This document shows positions 40,884 through 47,697 of a DNA stretch of 47,697 nt, one piece after another (the first letter of the stretch is position 1; each line of letters begins with the position of its first letter). The stretch spans positions 1 through 47,697 of the forward strand of contig JAZRCL010000081.1 of NCBI GenBank assembly GCA_045659745.1, read 5' to 3'. Source of the DNA: SVTX01 sp045659745. Its GTDB lineage: Bacteria > Bacillota > Clostridia > Oscillospirales > CAG-272. The notes beneath the pieces are model-generated. The model was given only the letters and a program-made list of their open reading frames with translations. It searched no databases and was not told the DNA's origin. The position numbers were made by a program, and so were the translations under genes.

Positions 40884-43130
40884 ATGTACGGATTGGATAA
40901 AAACAAAAATTTCAGCGAAAATATTTATGACATAGCAGACGAACCCATTCTGGCGACCCTTTTTACAACGGGCAACGGATATATGGGCGTCAGAGGAAGC
41001 TTTGAGGAGTTTGGTTCTCAGCGTGTTCAGGGCGCATTCGTCCGCGGCTTCATAGACGAGATAATCGAGGTGACAGAGCCGTTCACGGACAACGAGTATA
41101 TGAAAAAATACTACCTTGACGAGGAAAAGCTTAAAACCTTTGAAAAGCAGGATAGCTGTGTCAACATGCACGATTTCCTAACGGTTAAGATAACCGTTGG
41201 TGAAAAAACCTTCTTCCCGTGGGAAGGGAAAGTAGTTAAGTGGCATCGTTTCCTTGATCCTAAAACAGCAGTTTATAAAAGAGAACTTGTATGGGATGAC
41301 GGAGAGGGAAACAGGACTGAGTTTATCTTTGAGCGTTTTGCTTCGTTTGCAGATGAACATCTCTACTGTCAAAAAATTAAGGTAAGACCCATAAATCACA
41401 GCTTGCCTGTAAAGATCATGTCGGGTATTGATACCTCAATCAAGACAGGCGGTCAGTTTATTACAAAAACGGATCTCTTGCAGATAGAGGGCTTTGATAT
41501 TCTTCACAGATATCACGCTACAAATAAATATGGCTTTTCGGCTTGCTACGGAATAAAAAATGTATTTCCTGCTGGCAAGGTGCTTGGAAAATACGATGAC
41601 AACGGTACGGTAGGCATTGAATACCTCTGTGAGAATGCAAAAGCCTATACCTTTGAGAAGATAACCTATATCATTACTGATAGAGACACCGACAGAGATA
41701 TTACTGATTGCGCCACAGAAAAGCTCGCAGTGGGCGATTTTGATTACACCAAGCTCAAAAAGGCACATATATCTGTATATAAATCGTATTTTGCAATGAT
41801 GGACGTCACAATTGAGGGTGACGACGAGGTGGACGCATATCTCAGATTTGCAAGCTACCATACTGCCATTTCCGCTTCAATGAATGACAGTGTTCACGGA
41901 ATCTCCGCCAAGGGACTCACAGGCGAAAGATATAATCAATTCGTTTGGTGGGACTGTGAGATCCACCAGATGCCATTCTTTTTGCTCACCGCACCTGAAA
42001 CGGCGAAAAATGCGCTTATGTATAGATACAGAATGCTGCCACAGGCAAAGAAAAATGCTAAAGAAAAGGGATATGACGGAGCTATGTTTGCCTTCTGCTC
42101 GTCTGTGTGTGGCGACGAAAGAGTATGGCAGTATGCGCGTCACCCCTTTATGCAGATACATATCAACTCCGATATTCCGTACGGCATTATAAATTATTAC
42201 CGATACACGGGTGACAGAGAGTTTATGACGGGCTACGGTATGGAGATAATACTTGAATGCCTTAAGTTCTGGGTATCCCGCGTAAGCCTCAACGGCGACA
42301 GATACGAGATATGCAGGGTGACGGGCACTGACGAGCATCACCCATACGTTGATAACGACGCATATACGAACTATTGTGTTAAATTCGCATTTGACCGTTT
42401 TATCTCCCTTTGCGAGGAGCTTTCTTATGAGGTTGAGCCGTCTTTACTTGAGAAGATGAGGGATATCGCCTCGAGGCTCTATCTTCCTATGTGCGAGAAC
42501 GGACTTATTCCTCAGTTTGACGGATATTTCGGGCTTTCTCGCTCGCTTGAAGAGCAGGGCAAGGGAACGTTGAAGCAGTTCCAGATGAAGAAGAGCGGGC
42601 TCTATCACAAGAGCCAGATAATAAAGCAGCCCGACGTTGTTTTGCTTTACACAATGGTTGACGTTGGTGTTGACAGATCTCATTTTGCGGAAAACTGGGA
42701 CTATTACGAGAATATGTGCGAGGTAAGCTCATCGCTTACGTTCCCTGTGCATGCCATAGCCTCTGCGCAGAACAAGCAGATCTTGTCCTTCCGCAAAAAC
42801 CTTCTCAACACCGTCAAAATGGACGTTGACGATATTCACGGAGTTGCATGGCAGGGCGTTCACAGCGGTTGCCTTGCGGGCGGCTATCTTGCGGTCATCT
42901 ACGGCATCTTCGGACTTTCTGTCGGAGTGGACGGTACGCTTTGCGTAAACCCCATCAGAACGCTTTTTGAAGGCGTTACGGCTCATTTCTTATACAAGGG
43001 TACAAAGATAACCCTGAGTATCAAAAACAATGAATTGACCATTAAAAAGAAGGGCGCAGGCGCTATCAACGTCAGAACTCCGGACGGTCAGGAGAGAATG
43101 CTCAAAAATACACTTGTTTATAAAATGTGA
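40884..43130 (+). CDS. GH65 disaccharide phosphorylase
   Basis: The 748-residue cytoplasmic enzyme matches GH65 (maltose, trehalose, kojibiose and nigerose phosphorylases), which split an alpha-glucoside with phosphate into beta-glucose-1-phosphate and a sugar. The N-terminal beta-sandwich carries LATLFTTGNGYMGVRGSFEE (about 23-42); the (alpha/alpha)6 barrel carries the catalytic Glu in GTDEHHPYVDNDAYTNY (about 480-496) and the phosphate-pocket GVAWQGVHSGCLAGGYLAV (about 652-670). The beta-phosphoglucomutase gene 8 bases downstream takes its product. Linkage specificity cannot be read from sequence. The ATG at 40884 follows AGGAAA; a TTG at 40863 is an alternative. A 7-bp hairpin (GCCAAAG/CTTTGGC) lies just upstream. 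Confidence 0.92.
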   Translation: MYGLDKNKNFSENIYDIADEPILATLFTTGNGYMGVRGSFEEFGSQRVQGAFVRGFIDEIIEVTEPFTDNEYMKKYYLDEEKLKTFEKQDSCVNMHDFLTVKITVGEKTFFPWEGKVVKWHRFLDPKTAVYKRELVWDDGEGNRTEFIFERFASFADEHLYCQKIKVRPINHSLPVKIMSGIDTSIKTGGQFITKTDLLQIEGFDILHRYHATNKYGFSACYGIKNVFPAGKVLGKYDDNGTVGIEYLCENAKAYTFEKITYIITDRDTDRDITDCATEKLAVGDFDYTKLKKAHISVYKSYFAMMDVTIEGDDEVDAYLRFASYHTAISASMNDSVHGISAKGLTGERYNQFVWWDCEIHQMPFFLLTAPETAKNALMYRYRMLPQAKKNAKEKGYDGAMFAFCSSVCGDERVWQYARHPFMQIHINSDIPYGIINYYRYTGDREFMTGYGMEIILECLKFWVSRVSLNGDRYEICRVTGTDEHHPYVDNDAYTNYCVKFAFDRFISLCEELSYEVEPSLLEKMRDIASRLYLPMCENGLIPQFDGYFGLSRSLEEQGKGTLKQFQMKKSGLYHKSQIIKQPDVVLLYTMVDVGVDRSHFAENWDYYENMCEVSSSLTFPVHAIASAQNKQILSFRKNLLNTVKMDVDDIHGVAWQGVHSGCLAGGYLAVIYGIFGLSVGVDGTLCVNPIRTLFEGVTAHFLYKGTKITLSIKNNELTIKKKGAGAINVRTPDGQERMLKNTLVYKM

Positions 43131-43138
43131 GGGGTGCT

Positions 43139-43771
43139 ATGAAGGGATTTATATTTGACCTTGACGGCGTTATAGTTTCTACGGACGGACTTCATTATCT
43201 TGCGTGGAAGCAGATGGCGGATAAAGAGGGGATATACTTTGACGAGAAGATAAATAACCGTCTTCGCGGTGTGAGTCGTATGGCAAGTCTTGAAATTGTT
43301 CTTGAGCGCGCAAGCAGAGAATATTCTGAAGAGGAAAAGCAGATTCTTGCTACGTATAAGAACGATATCTACAAGGAGCTTCTTAAAAGCCTTACACCCG
43401 CAGACATACTTCCCGGAGTGGTAGCAACCCTTGACGAGCTTCGCACGCGCGGATATAAGCTTGCGATAGGCTCCTCAAGCAGAAATACTCCGGCCATACT
43501 CAAATATATCGGTCTTGAAGGATTTTTTGATGCAATTTCCGACGGAAATAACATCAAAAACAGTAAGCCCGATCCCGAGGTGTTCATCAAGGGCGCGCTT
43601 TTCTTGGGGCTTGATGCCTCGGAGTGCTACATCGTTGAAGACGCCAAGGCAGGCGTGGATGCAGGCAGAGCAGGGGGCTTTACAACCATCGCTCTCGGCG
43701 ATGCTTACGGATATGAAAATGCGGATCACTGTATCAAGCATTTTAACGAGATACTCGATATAGCAAAATAA
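43139..43771 (+). CDS. pgmB: Beta-phosphoglucomutase (HAD family)
   Basis: The 210-residue HAD-superfamily enzyme converts beta-glucose-1-phosphate to glucose-6-phosphate. The phosphoaspartate motif FDLDGVIVSTDGLHY is at residues 5-19, with the cap domain starting at YLAWKQMADKEGI and RLRGVSRMASLEIV (about 41-54). The later motifs are IGSSSRN (about 110-116), KSKPDP-like NSKPDPEVF (about 141-149) and VEDAKAGVDAGRAGG (about 165-179). It directly follows a GH65 phosphorylase, the standard pairing in Firmicutes disaccharide use, and it closes the operon before a strong terminator. ATG at 43139 with GAGGGG upstream is preferred over the earlier in-frame ATG. Confidence 0.95.
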   Translation: MKGFIFDLDGVIVSTDGLHYLAWKQMADKEGIYFDEKINNRLRGVSRMASLEIVLERASREYSEEEKQILATYKNDIYKELLKSLTPADILPGVVATLDELRTRGYKLAIGSSSRNTPAILKYIGLEGFFDAISDGNNIKNSKPDPEVFIKGALFLGLDASECYIVEDAKAGVDAGRAGGFTTIALGDAYGYENADHCIKHFNEILDIAK

Positions 43772-43787
43772 ATGTAGAAAAATAATA

Positions 43788-43822
43788 AAAGCGGCAGTTC
43801 ATTTGAACTGCCGCTTTTATAT
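43788..43822 (+). terminator. Intrinsic terminator ending the sugar operon
   Basis: AAAAGCGGCAGTTC and GAACTGCCGCTTTT form a long perfect stem around ATTT. Confidence 0.92.
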
Positions 43823-43887
43823 GTAATATATAGGGCACAGAGGGTGTCCTTTGTATTGGGTTATGTTGCCTTAATAGATTCCAAGCT

Positions 43888-44094
43888 TCAAAACACGTTG
43901 ATGCCGCGATCTTTCAAAATAAGCTTTGCCTGTTTAATCTGCTCGGCTTCGGGGATCCACTCTTTTCTTCCGTTATCCTCACCGCCGAGAAAGACCGACT
44001 TTGTGCCTCCGCAGGCGTGGTACGGCAACAGCTCCACCCCCTCGCGGTTTGACAAAGACGAGGCGATTTTTGCAATATCGCGATAATGCTCTTC
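43888..44094 (-). pseudogene. C-terminal remnant of a glycyl-radical-enzyme activase
   Basis: On the minus strand an ORF frame reads EEHYRDIAKIASSLSNREGV, then ELLPYHACGGTKSV, and ends in KLILKDRGINVF, matching the tail of a radical-SAM glycyl-radical-enzyme activating protein (ELLPYHxxG is the usual mark). It is only about 69 codons, without the CxxxCxxC iron-sulfur motif. A stop lies two codons before it in its frame, and it is out of frame with the GRE fragment just upstream. It is therefore the surviving 3' end of an activase gene. Confidence 0.8.
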
Positions 44095-44854
44095 ATCTTA
44101 TCCACTCACATCCTTTAATAAAGAAGTGCGCCAATATCTCACGAGCCTCATCGAGTGTCAAAGCACCGTTTTCAAGATCCTTTTTCAGATAATCACCGAG
44201 TAAATAGTCTATGCGTCCGATTCCTGGCCAGTTTCCGCAAAGACGAATAAAGGCAAAGGTGAACCAAAGGCTTTGCACCGCCTCGTAGAAGTTGCGCGCG
44301 GGCTCAAAGGGAACACGCTTCAGATTTTCGTAATTTGCCATGTATTCGGGAAGATCGTGCAGGGCATTCAGGTATCGTCCGTGCCATGTCTCGAACGCCT
44401 CAATGCAATTTAGACAGCTTTTAGCAAAATCTTCTTTTTCGGTCAAGCGATATTTTTTATAAGCCTTCTCCGCTTTTGCTTTTATGGCATTAACGCCCTC
44501 TTTCAGCACCGTTTCAAAGTCAACGGTCAGGTGGCTGATGCTGGAGAATAAAAGTGTTCCGTTGTAGATTGCGGGAACGTTGTGTCCCATCGCAAATCCC
44601 AGTGTTGCGGCGCCGCTCAGCTTTTCTCCGTCACAAATTCGGATAGGGGATTCTGCCGCAATTTTGCTAATTGCGATATCATGTTTTTCTATCTGCGAAA
44701 GTGTGTCAAAGCTCGGGATATGGTCAAGAATCACCGCACCTGTTTTTAAGGTGTCTTTGCCGTATTTTCGATTCAGTGAATCGTAGGCAAATATTCTTGT
44801 TGCTTCGGACAGTCGTATTGGACGTTTATTGCCGTTTTGTGTGTAAAACTCCAT
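44093..44854 (-). pseudogene. N-terminal remnant of a glycyl-radical enzyme (PFL-like)
   Basis: About 253 codons resemble the first third of a pyruvate-formate-lyase-like glycyl-radical enzyme: NPP-family segments such as HLTVDFETVLKEGVNAIKAK and the FYEAVQSLWFTFAFIRLCGN and LTLDEAREILAHFFIKGCEW regions. Full proteins have about 700-850 residues with a C-terminal glycyl-radical motif (RVxGY) and a catalytic Cys; both are missing. The reading frame stops right where activase sequence resumes, so one deletion likely removed the rest of the enzyme and most of its activase. AGGAGGTGAT lies before ATG, so it may still be translated as a useless stub. Confidence 0.8.
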
Positions 44855-44973
44855 ATCATCACCTCCTGATATCATTATACATAACAAAACTATTAAAATC
44901 AATTGACAATCCTATATATATAATACCACATGAGAGAAACAAAGTCTATAACTTTCATAAAAATAACAAAAAC

Positions 44974-45016
44974 GGGAGCCTCTTTTCCGCCACCGGCGGC
45001 GATTCGCCTCGCTCCC
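44974..45016 (-). terminator. Terminator-like inverted repeat left of the tRNA repeats
   Basis: GGGAGC (44974-44979) and GCTCCC (45011-45016) with an inner CCGCC/GGCGG stem; on the minus strand TTTTTGTTATTTTT follows. It could end a transcript that runs through the tRNA-derived repeats. Confidence 0.6.
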
Positions 45017-45236
45017 CCATGACCTCTGCTGCCTGCGTTTTTCGGAGGGATTTGAACCTCATGTTCTTGTCAAATTCTCTGCGGAGAATTTGGCTTCGGT
45101 CACCTCGCGGCTCTGACAGTACACTGGGCTGTCATTCACTACCGCTCGGCCGTTCGCTGCGCCCACTACCTCCAAGTTATTCGCCCTTCGGACTCATAAC
45201 CCGAAGACCATGTGGCACAGAATCAACTCTGCAACG
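45017..45236 (-). repeat. tRNA-fMet-derived composite repeat
   Basis: The 412-base gap 44855-45266 holds no gene. On the minus strand, after the tRNA-fMet terminator, it contains an inverted copy of the anticodon arm (TTCGGGTTATGAGTCCGAAG), a hairpin CAAATTCT/AGAATTTG around CCGCAG (45071-45092), and then a direct T-arm copy, CATGAGGTTCAAATCCC (45047-45063), identical to the tRNA including its extra A. The order matches the repeats after tRNA-Ser. It lacks a complete tRNA fold. Confidence 0.65.
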
Positions 45237-45238
45237 CA

Positions 45239-45263
45239 AAAAGGACACCGATTGGTGTCCTTT
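45239..45263 (-). terminator. Terminator of the tRNA operon
   Basis: GGACACC and GGTGTCC flank GATT, with AAAAA/TTTTT on the minus-strand downstream side; same form as the tRNA-Ser terminator. Confidence 0.85.
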
Positions 45264-45267
45264 GCGT

Positions 45268-45345
<78 letters not shown>

Positions 45346-45393
45346 ATATATAAATTATAGTCACACGTTTTACGGTTTATGCAAAAACCGCAA

Positions 45394-45482
45394 TGGTGCC
45401 GGTGACCGGTCTCGAACCGGTACGATACTCTCGTATCACGGGATTTTAAGTCCCGGGCGTCTGCCAATTCCGCCACACCGGC
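45394..45482 (-). tRNA. tRNA-Leu (anticodon UAA)
   Basis: On the minus strand an 89-base type II tRNA: acceptor GCCGGTG/CACCGGC with discriminator A, anticodon loop CTTAAAA (anticodon TAA), long variable arm with TACGAGAGTA, T-arm CCGG-TTCGAGA-CCGG and encoded CCA. It decodes UUA/UUG. Confidence 0.97.
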
Positions 45483-45522
45483 AGGCCTCGGACTGTTGGG
45501 ATCCCTTCAGTTCGCATTCGTT

Positions 45523-45551
45523 ATTATAACACAATATTTTTGTCTTGTCAA
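45523..45551 (-). promoter_or_regulatory. Consensus promoter of the tRNA-Leu/fMet operon
   Basis: On the minus strand TTGACA (45546-45551) and TATAAT (45523-45528), 17-base spacer. Confidence 0.9.
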
Positions 45552-45744
45552 CACCTTTTTTGAAATTTATTAAATTTTATTTTTGACAAGATTTCACAAA
45601 CGCATTTTTGCTCTCCGACGTGAACCTTTTTTTGTCTGAGGTGGCCGGAAGGAAACAACAAATTGTTTATAAATCAATTAGATCGCGAACGAAAGGGCCA
45701 TTTCGTTGCAAAAACAGCCCTTTACATTGTTTTTTATCTCTTCA

Positions 45745-46674
45745 TCAAAGATTCATTTGACTGAGGAGTCGCTTGTTGAACTCTTCTGCAGTGTTATAAC
45801 CCATCTTTTTCTGACGGTTATTCATAGCCGCGATTTCAAGAATGATGGCGAGGTTACGTCCGGGACGGACAGGAATTGTGATAGCGGGAATCTTTATTCC
45901 GAGAATGTCAACCTTCTGCTCGTCAAGACCAAGGCGGTCGTACATCTTGCCCTGAACCCAGGGCTCGAGATTGATAACCAAGTCAATTTTTTCGGACTGC
46001 TTGACCGCACCCATACCGAAAAGACGGCGAATGTCCACGATGCCGATGCCGCGAAGCTCGACGTAGTGGCGGATTATCTCGGGAGCGTTGCCCACAAGTG
46101 TTTTCGCGGAAACTCTCTTTATCTCTACCGCGTCGTCCGCGATAAGTCTGTGACCTCTTTTTACAAGCTCTATAGCCGTTTCGGACTTACCTACGCCGCT
46201 GTCGCCAAGTAGCAGAAGTCCCTCGCCGTAAACCTCGATAAGAACGCCGTGACGGGTAATTCTGGGCGCAAGATAGGTGTTGAGCGAGCCAATAAGCGCC
46301 GCCATGATTGTACTTGTCTTTTCCTCTGTACGAAGCACGGGGACCCCGTGGACTCTTGCAGCCTCTGCCATTTCCTCAAGCACCTCAAGGCCTGAGGTGT
46401 ATATAACTGCGTTGGGGCGCGCCTCAATAAAGTCCCAGATCTTCTTTTTTCTGTCCTCGGGCTCAAGCTCGGACAGATACTTATGCTCGGCGTTTCCAAT
46501 CAGGTGCAGACGCTCCTCGTCAAAAATGTCATAAAATCCCGTGAGAGCAAGACCGGGGCGCATTACCTCGGGGGTTTGTACGAGAATTTTGTCAAAATTT
46601 TCGGGAACTACTACCTGTTCAAGCTTAAATTCCTCTGCAAGCTGTGACAGGGGAATGCTGTATATTTCTTCCAT
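45745..46674 (-). CDS. hprK: HPr kinase/phosphorylase
   Basis: The 309-residue protein is the Gram-positive HprK, which phosphorylates HPr at Ser46 with ATP or pyrophosphate and reverses it with phosphate, controlling carbon catabolite repression. The N-terminal domain (1-130) is followed by the kinase core with Walker A GDSGVGKSETA (about 156-166), the ELVKRGHRLIADDAVEI (about 168-184) catalytic His/Asp segment, and the family signature LRGIGIVDIRRLFGMGAV (about 205-222). Length matches the family. It is presumably relevant to this window because sugar operons with GH65/PgmB are normally under catabolite control; I see no cre site I can vouch for. GGAGTAAAGGCT precedes ATG. Confidence 0.97.
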   Translation of the reverse strand: MEEIYSIPLSQLAEEFKLEQVVVPENFDKILVQTPEVMRPGLALTGFYDIFDEERLHLIGNAEHKYLSELEPEDRKKKIWDFIEARPNAVIYTSGLEVLEEMAEAARVHGVPVLRTEEKTSTIMAALIGSLNTYLAPRITRHGVLIEVYGEGLLLLGDSGVGKSETAIELVKRGHRLIADDAVEIKRVSAKTLVGNAPEIIRHYVELRGIGIVDIRRLFGMGAVKQSEKIDLVINLEPWVQGKMYDRLGLDEQKVDILGIKIPAITIPVRPGRNLAIILEIAAMNNRQKKMGYNTAEEFNKRLLSQMNL

Positions 46675-46854
46675 AGCCTTTACTCCTTTGTCTGTTTTTC
46701 GGGGAAAAGTCTTCTCTGAAGTCCATTATAACATATTTTTTTGGTTTTGCATAGAGTTTTTTCAAAAATATGCCTTCAAAAAATTCGCAAATTCACACCC
46801 TTGTCATAATAATGCTGTATAATTACTCTGTAAAAATGTTTTTTGGAGAGCGAA

Positions 46855-47697
46855 ATGTCTGAAAATAATAAAAATAAACCTATTTCCCGCGAGGAACTCA
46901 AGGAAATAGTCAAAAAGAGAAAGAAAAAGAAGATAATTCTGGTCACCTGCATTACGGTTGCGGCAATAATTGTTGCGACTCTTATTGGTGTGCTTATCTG
47001 GCAGCTTGCGAGAGTCAAGCCCATAAAGAGGACTGACGAGCAGGCAGAGGTCGTGGGCAAGGTAGGGAACTATGATATCTATTACGACGAATTTTCCTAT
47101 CTTGTGAGCATTCACAAGGCGGATATTGAGTACAAGTACGGCACTGTGAATTGGGAGGGCAACTCTGATTTTGCAAACAAATGCAAGGAATTTGTAATGC
47201 AGGGCGTTCTTGATGACATTGAAAAGAACTACATAGTGCTTACTCTGTGCGAGCAGAACGGCATAGATACCGATAGCAAGGAGATAAACAGAGAAGTCAA
47301 CTCCCAGATAAAGACAATTATCAAGGAGGAGTTCGACGGCAAGCGTTCCGAGTATAAGGCGTGGCTTTCAGAGAATAATCTTTCTGACGCGTATTACAGA
47401 CTCGTATGGAAGGTAAGCATTCTTGAGGAAAAGCTCCTTGAAAAGCTTATTGAGGACGGAGACTACATAGAGTACAGCGTAAAGAATATTCCCGATTTTG
47501 TTGAGTACGCAAAGGAAAGCGACGATTTCATGTGCACCACTCATGTATATTATCCTAAGTGGTATAAGGATTACAAGCGCGACGAGAACGGTAATATAGT
47601 GTCATTCCTTTCGAACGTATCAGAGAAGACGTCGTCTCTGGCAAACGGCACGGCGAATGCGCTCGGCAATATAACCGATAACGCTCAAAGATATGCG
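46855..47697 (+). CDS. Membrane-anchored SurA/foldase-like protein (partial)
   Basis: The ORF runs open to the end of the window (at least 281 codons), so it is truncated by the window edge. It starts at ATG 46855 with GGAGAG 7 bases upstream. A basic N-terminus (EELKEIVKKRKKKK) precedes one membrane helix (about residues 27-49, IILVTCITVAAIIVATLIGVL), with the rest outside. The sequence VVGKVGNYDIYYDEFSYLVS (about 66-85), then a helical region with KEINREVNSQIKTIIKEEFD, is the usual N-terminal domain of SurA/PrsA-type chaperones, in which a peptidyl-prolyl isomerase domain normally comes next; that part is out of view. It likely helps exported proteins fold. Confidence 0.75.
   Translation, partial: MSENNKNKPISREELKEIVKKRKKKKIILVTCITVAAIIVATLIGVLIWQLARVKPIKRTDEQAEVVGKVGNYDIYYDEFSYLVSIHKADIEYKYGTVNWEGNSDFANKCKEFVMQGVLDDIEKNYIVLTLCEQNGIDTDSKEINREVNSQIKTIIKEEFDGKRSEYKAWLSENNLSDAYYRLVWKVSILEEKLLEKLIEDGDYIEYSVKNIPDFVEYAKESDDFMCTTHVYYPKWYKDYKRDENGNIVSFLSNVSEKTSSLANGTANALGNITDNAQRYA

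Noticed and set aside
46801..46823. TTGTCA/TATAAT promoter just before the foldase-like gene
   Set aside because: The spacer is only 11 bases, so the -35 assignment is wrong; the TATAAT may still be a -10 with an unseen -35.

Overview
The window looks like chromosomal DNA of a Gram-positive Clostridia-type bacterium, probably a gut-associated anaerobe. The grounds are consensus TTGACA-17-TATAAT promoters, AGGAGG ribosome sites, lipoprotein signal peptides with no outer-membrane genes, an HPr kinase/phosphorylase, GntR/LacI-sensor and XRE regulators, BspA-like and CotH surface proteins, and the remains of a glycyl-radical enzyme. No phage, transposase, rRNA or CRISPR array was seen. The genus cannot be fixed from the sequence alone.

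Layout. 1-8.6 kb: single genes with their own promoters and terminators: a 22-codon minigene facing an XRE regulator, a PTH2-type peptidyl-tRNA hydrolase, a GH43-like protein, a membrane-anchored 5'-nucleotidase, two HTH regulators with helical C-termini, a hypoxanthine/uracil-type DNA glycosylase, a LysM-CAP protein and a small membrane protein. 8.7-15 kb: an ABC exporter half-transporter, a CotH-kinase lipoprotein with CxxC repeats, a cytidylate-kinase-like protein and a short-chain dehydrogenase. 15.0-15.4 kb: tRNA-Ser(CGA) followed by tRNA-derived repeats. 15.5-18.8 kb: a Fur-family (Zur-like) regulator and a ZnuACB zinc importer behind a promoter flanked by two Fur-type boxes. 18.8-25.8 kb: an FAD protein, a PHP phosphoesterase, a membrane-domain/nucleoside-kinase fusion behind a purine riboswitch, an LRR protein and a 7-TM protein.

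25.8-43.8 kb is a carbohydrate region. An FGGY sugar kinase and a GntR/LacI-type regulator are read leftward. A long rightward run encodes an ABC sugar importer (binding lipoprotein and two permeases), two paralogous lipoproteins, a 1147-residue surface protein, an SGNH-esterase lipoprotein that carries a third copy of the lipoprotein domain, a GH65 disaccharide phosphorylase and beta-phosphoglucomutase. The logic suggests binding and de-esterification of an alpha-glucoside outside the cell, import, phosphorolysis to beta-glucose-1-phosphate and conversion to glucose-6-phosphate. The actual sugar is unknown.

43.9-47.7 kb: a deletion scar that joins the N-terminal part of a glycyl-radical enzyme to the tail of its activase, tRNA-Leu(UAA) and tRNA-fMet with more tRNA-derived repeats, hprK, and the start of a membrane-anchored SurA/foldase-like protein cut by the window end.

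The strongest novel points are (1) a guanine-type purine riboswitch whose terminator overlaps the aptamer, predicting an ON switch, in front of an unexpected kinase fusion that has its own internal ribosome site; (2) the threefold occurrence of an unrecognised extracellular domain in the sugar locus; and (3) tRNA-derived composite repeats next to both tRNA loci, with a bulged T-stem in the initiator tRNA.
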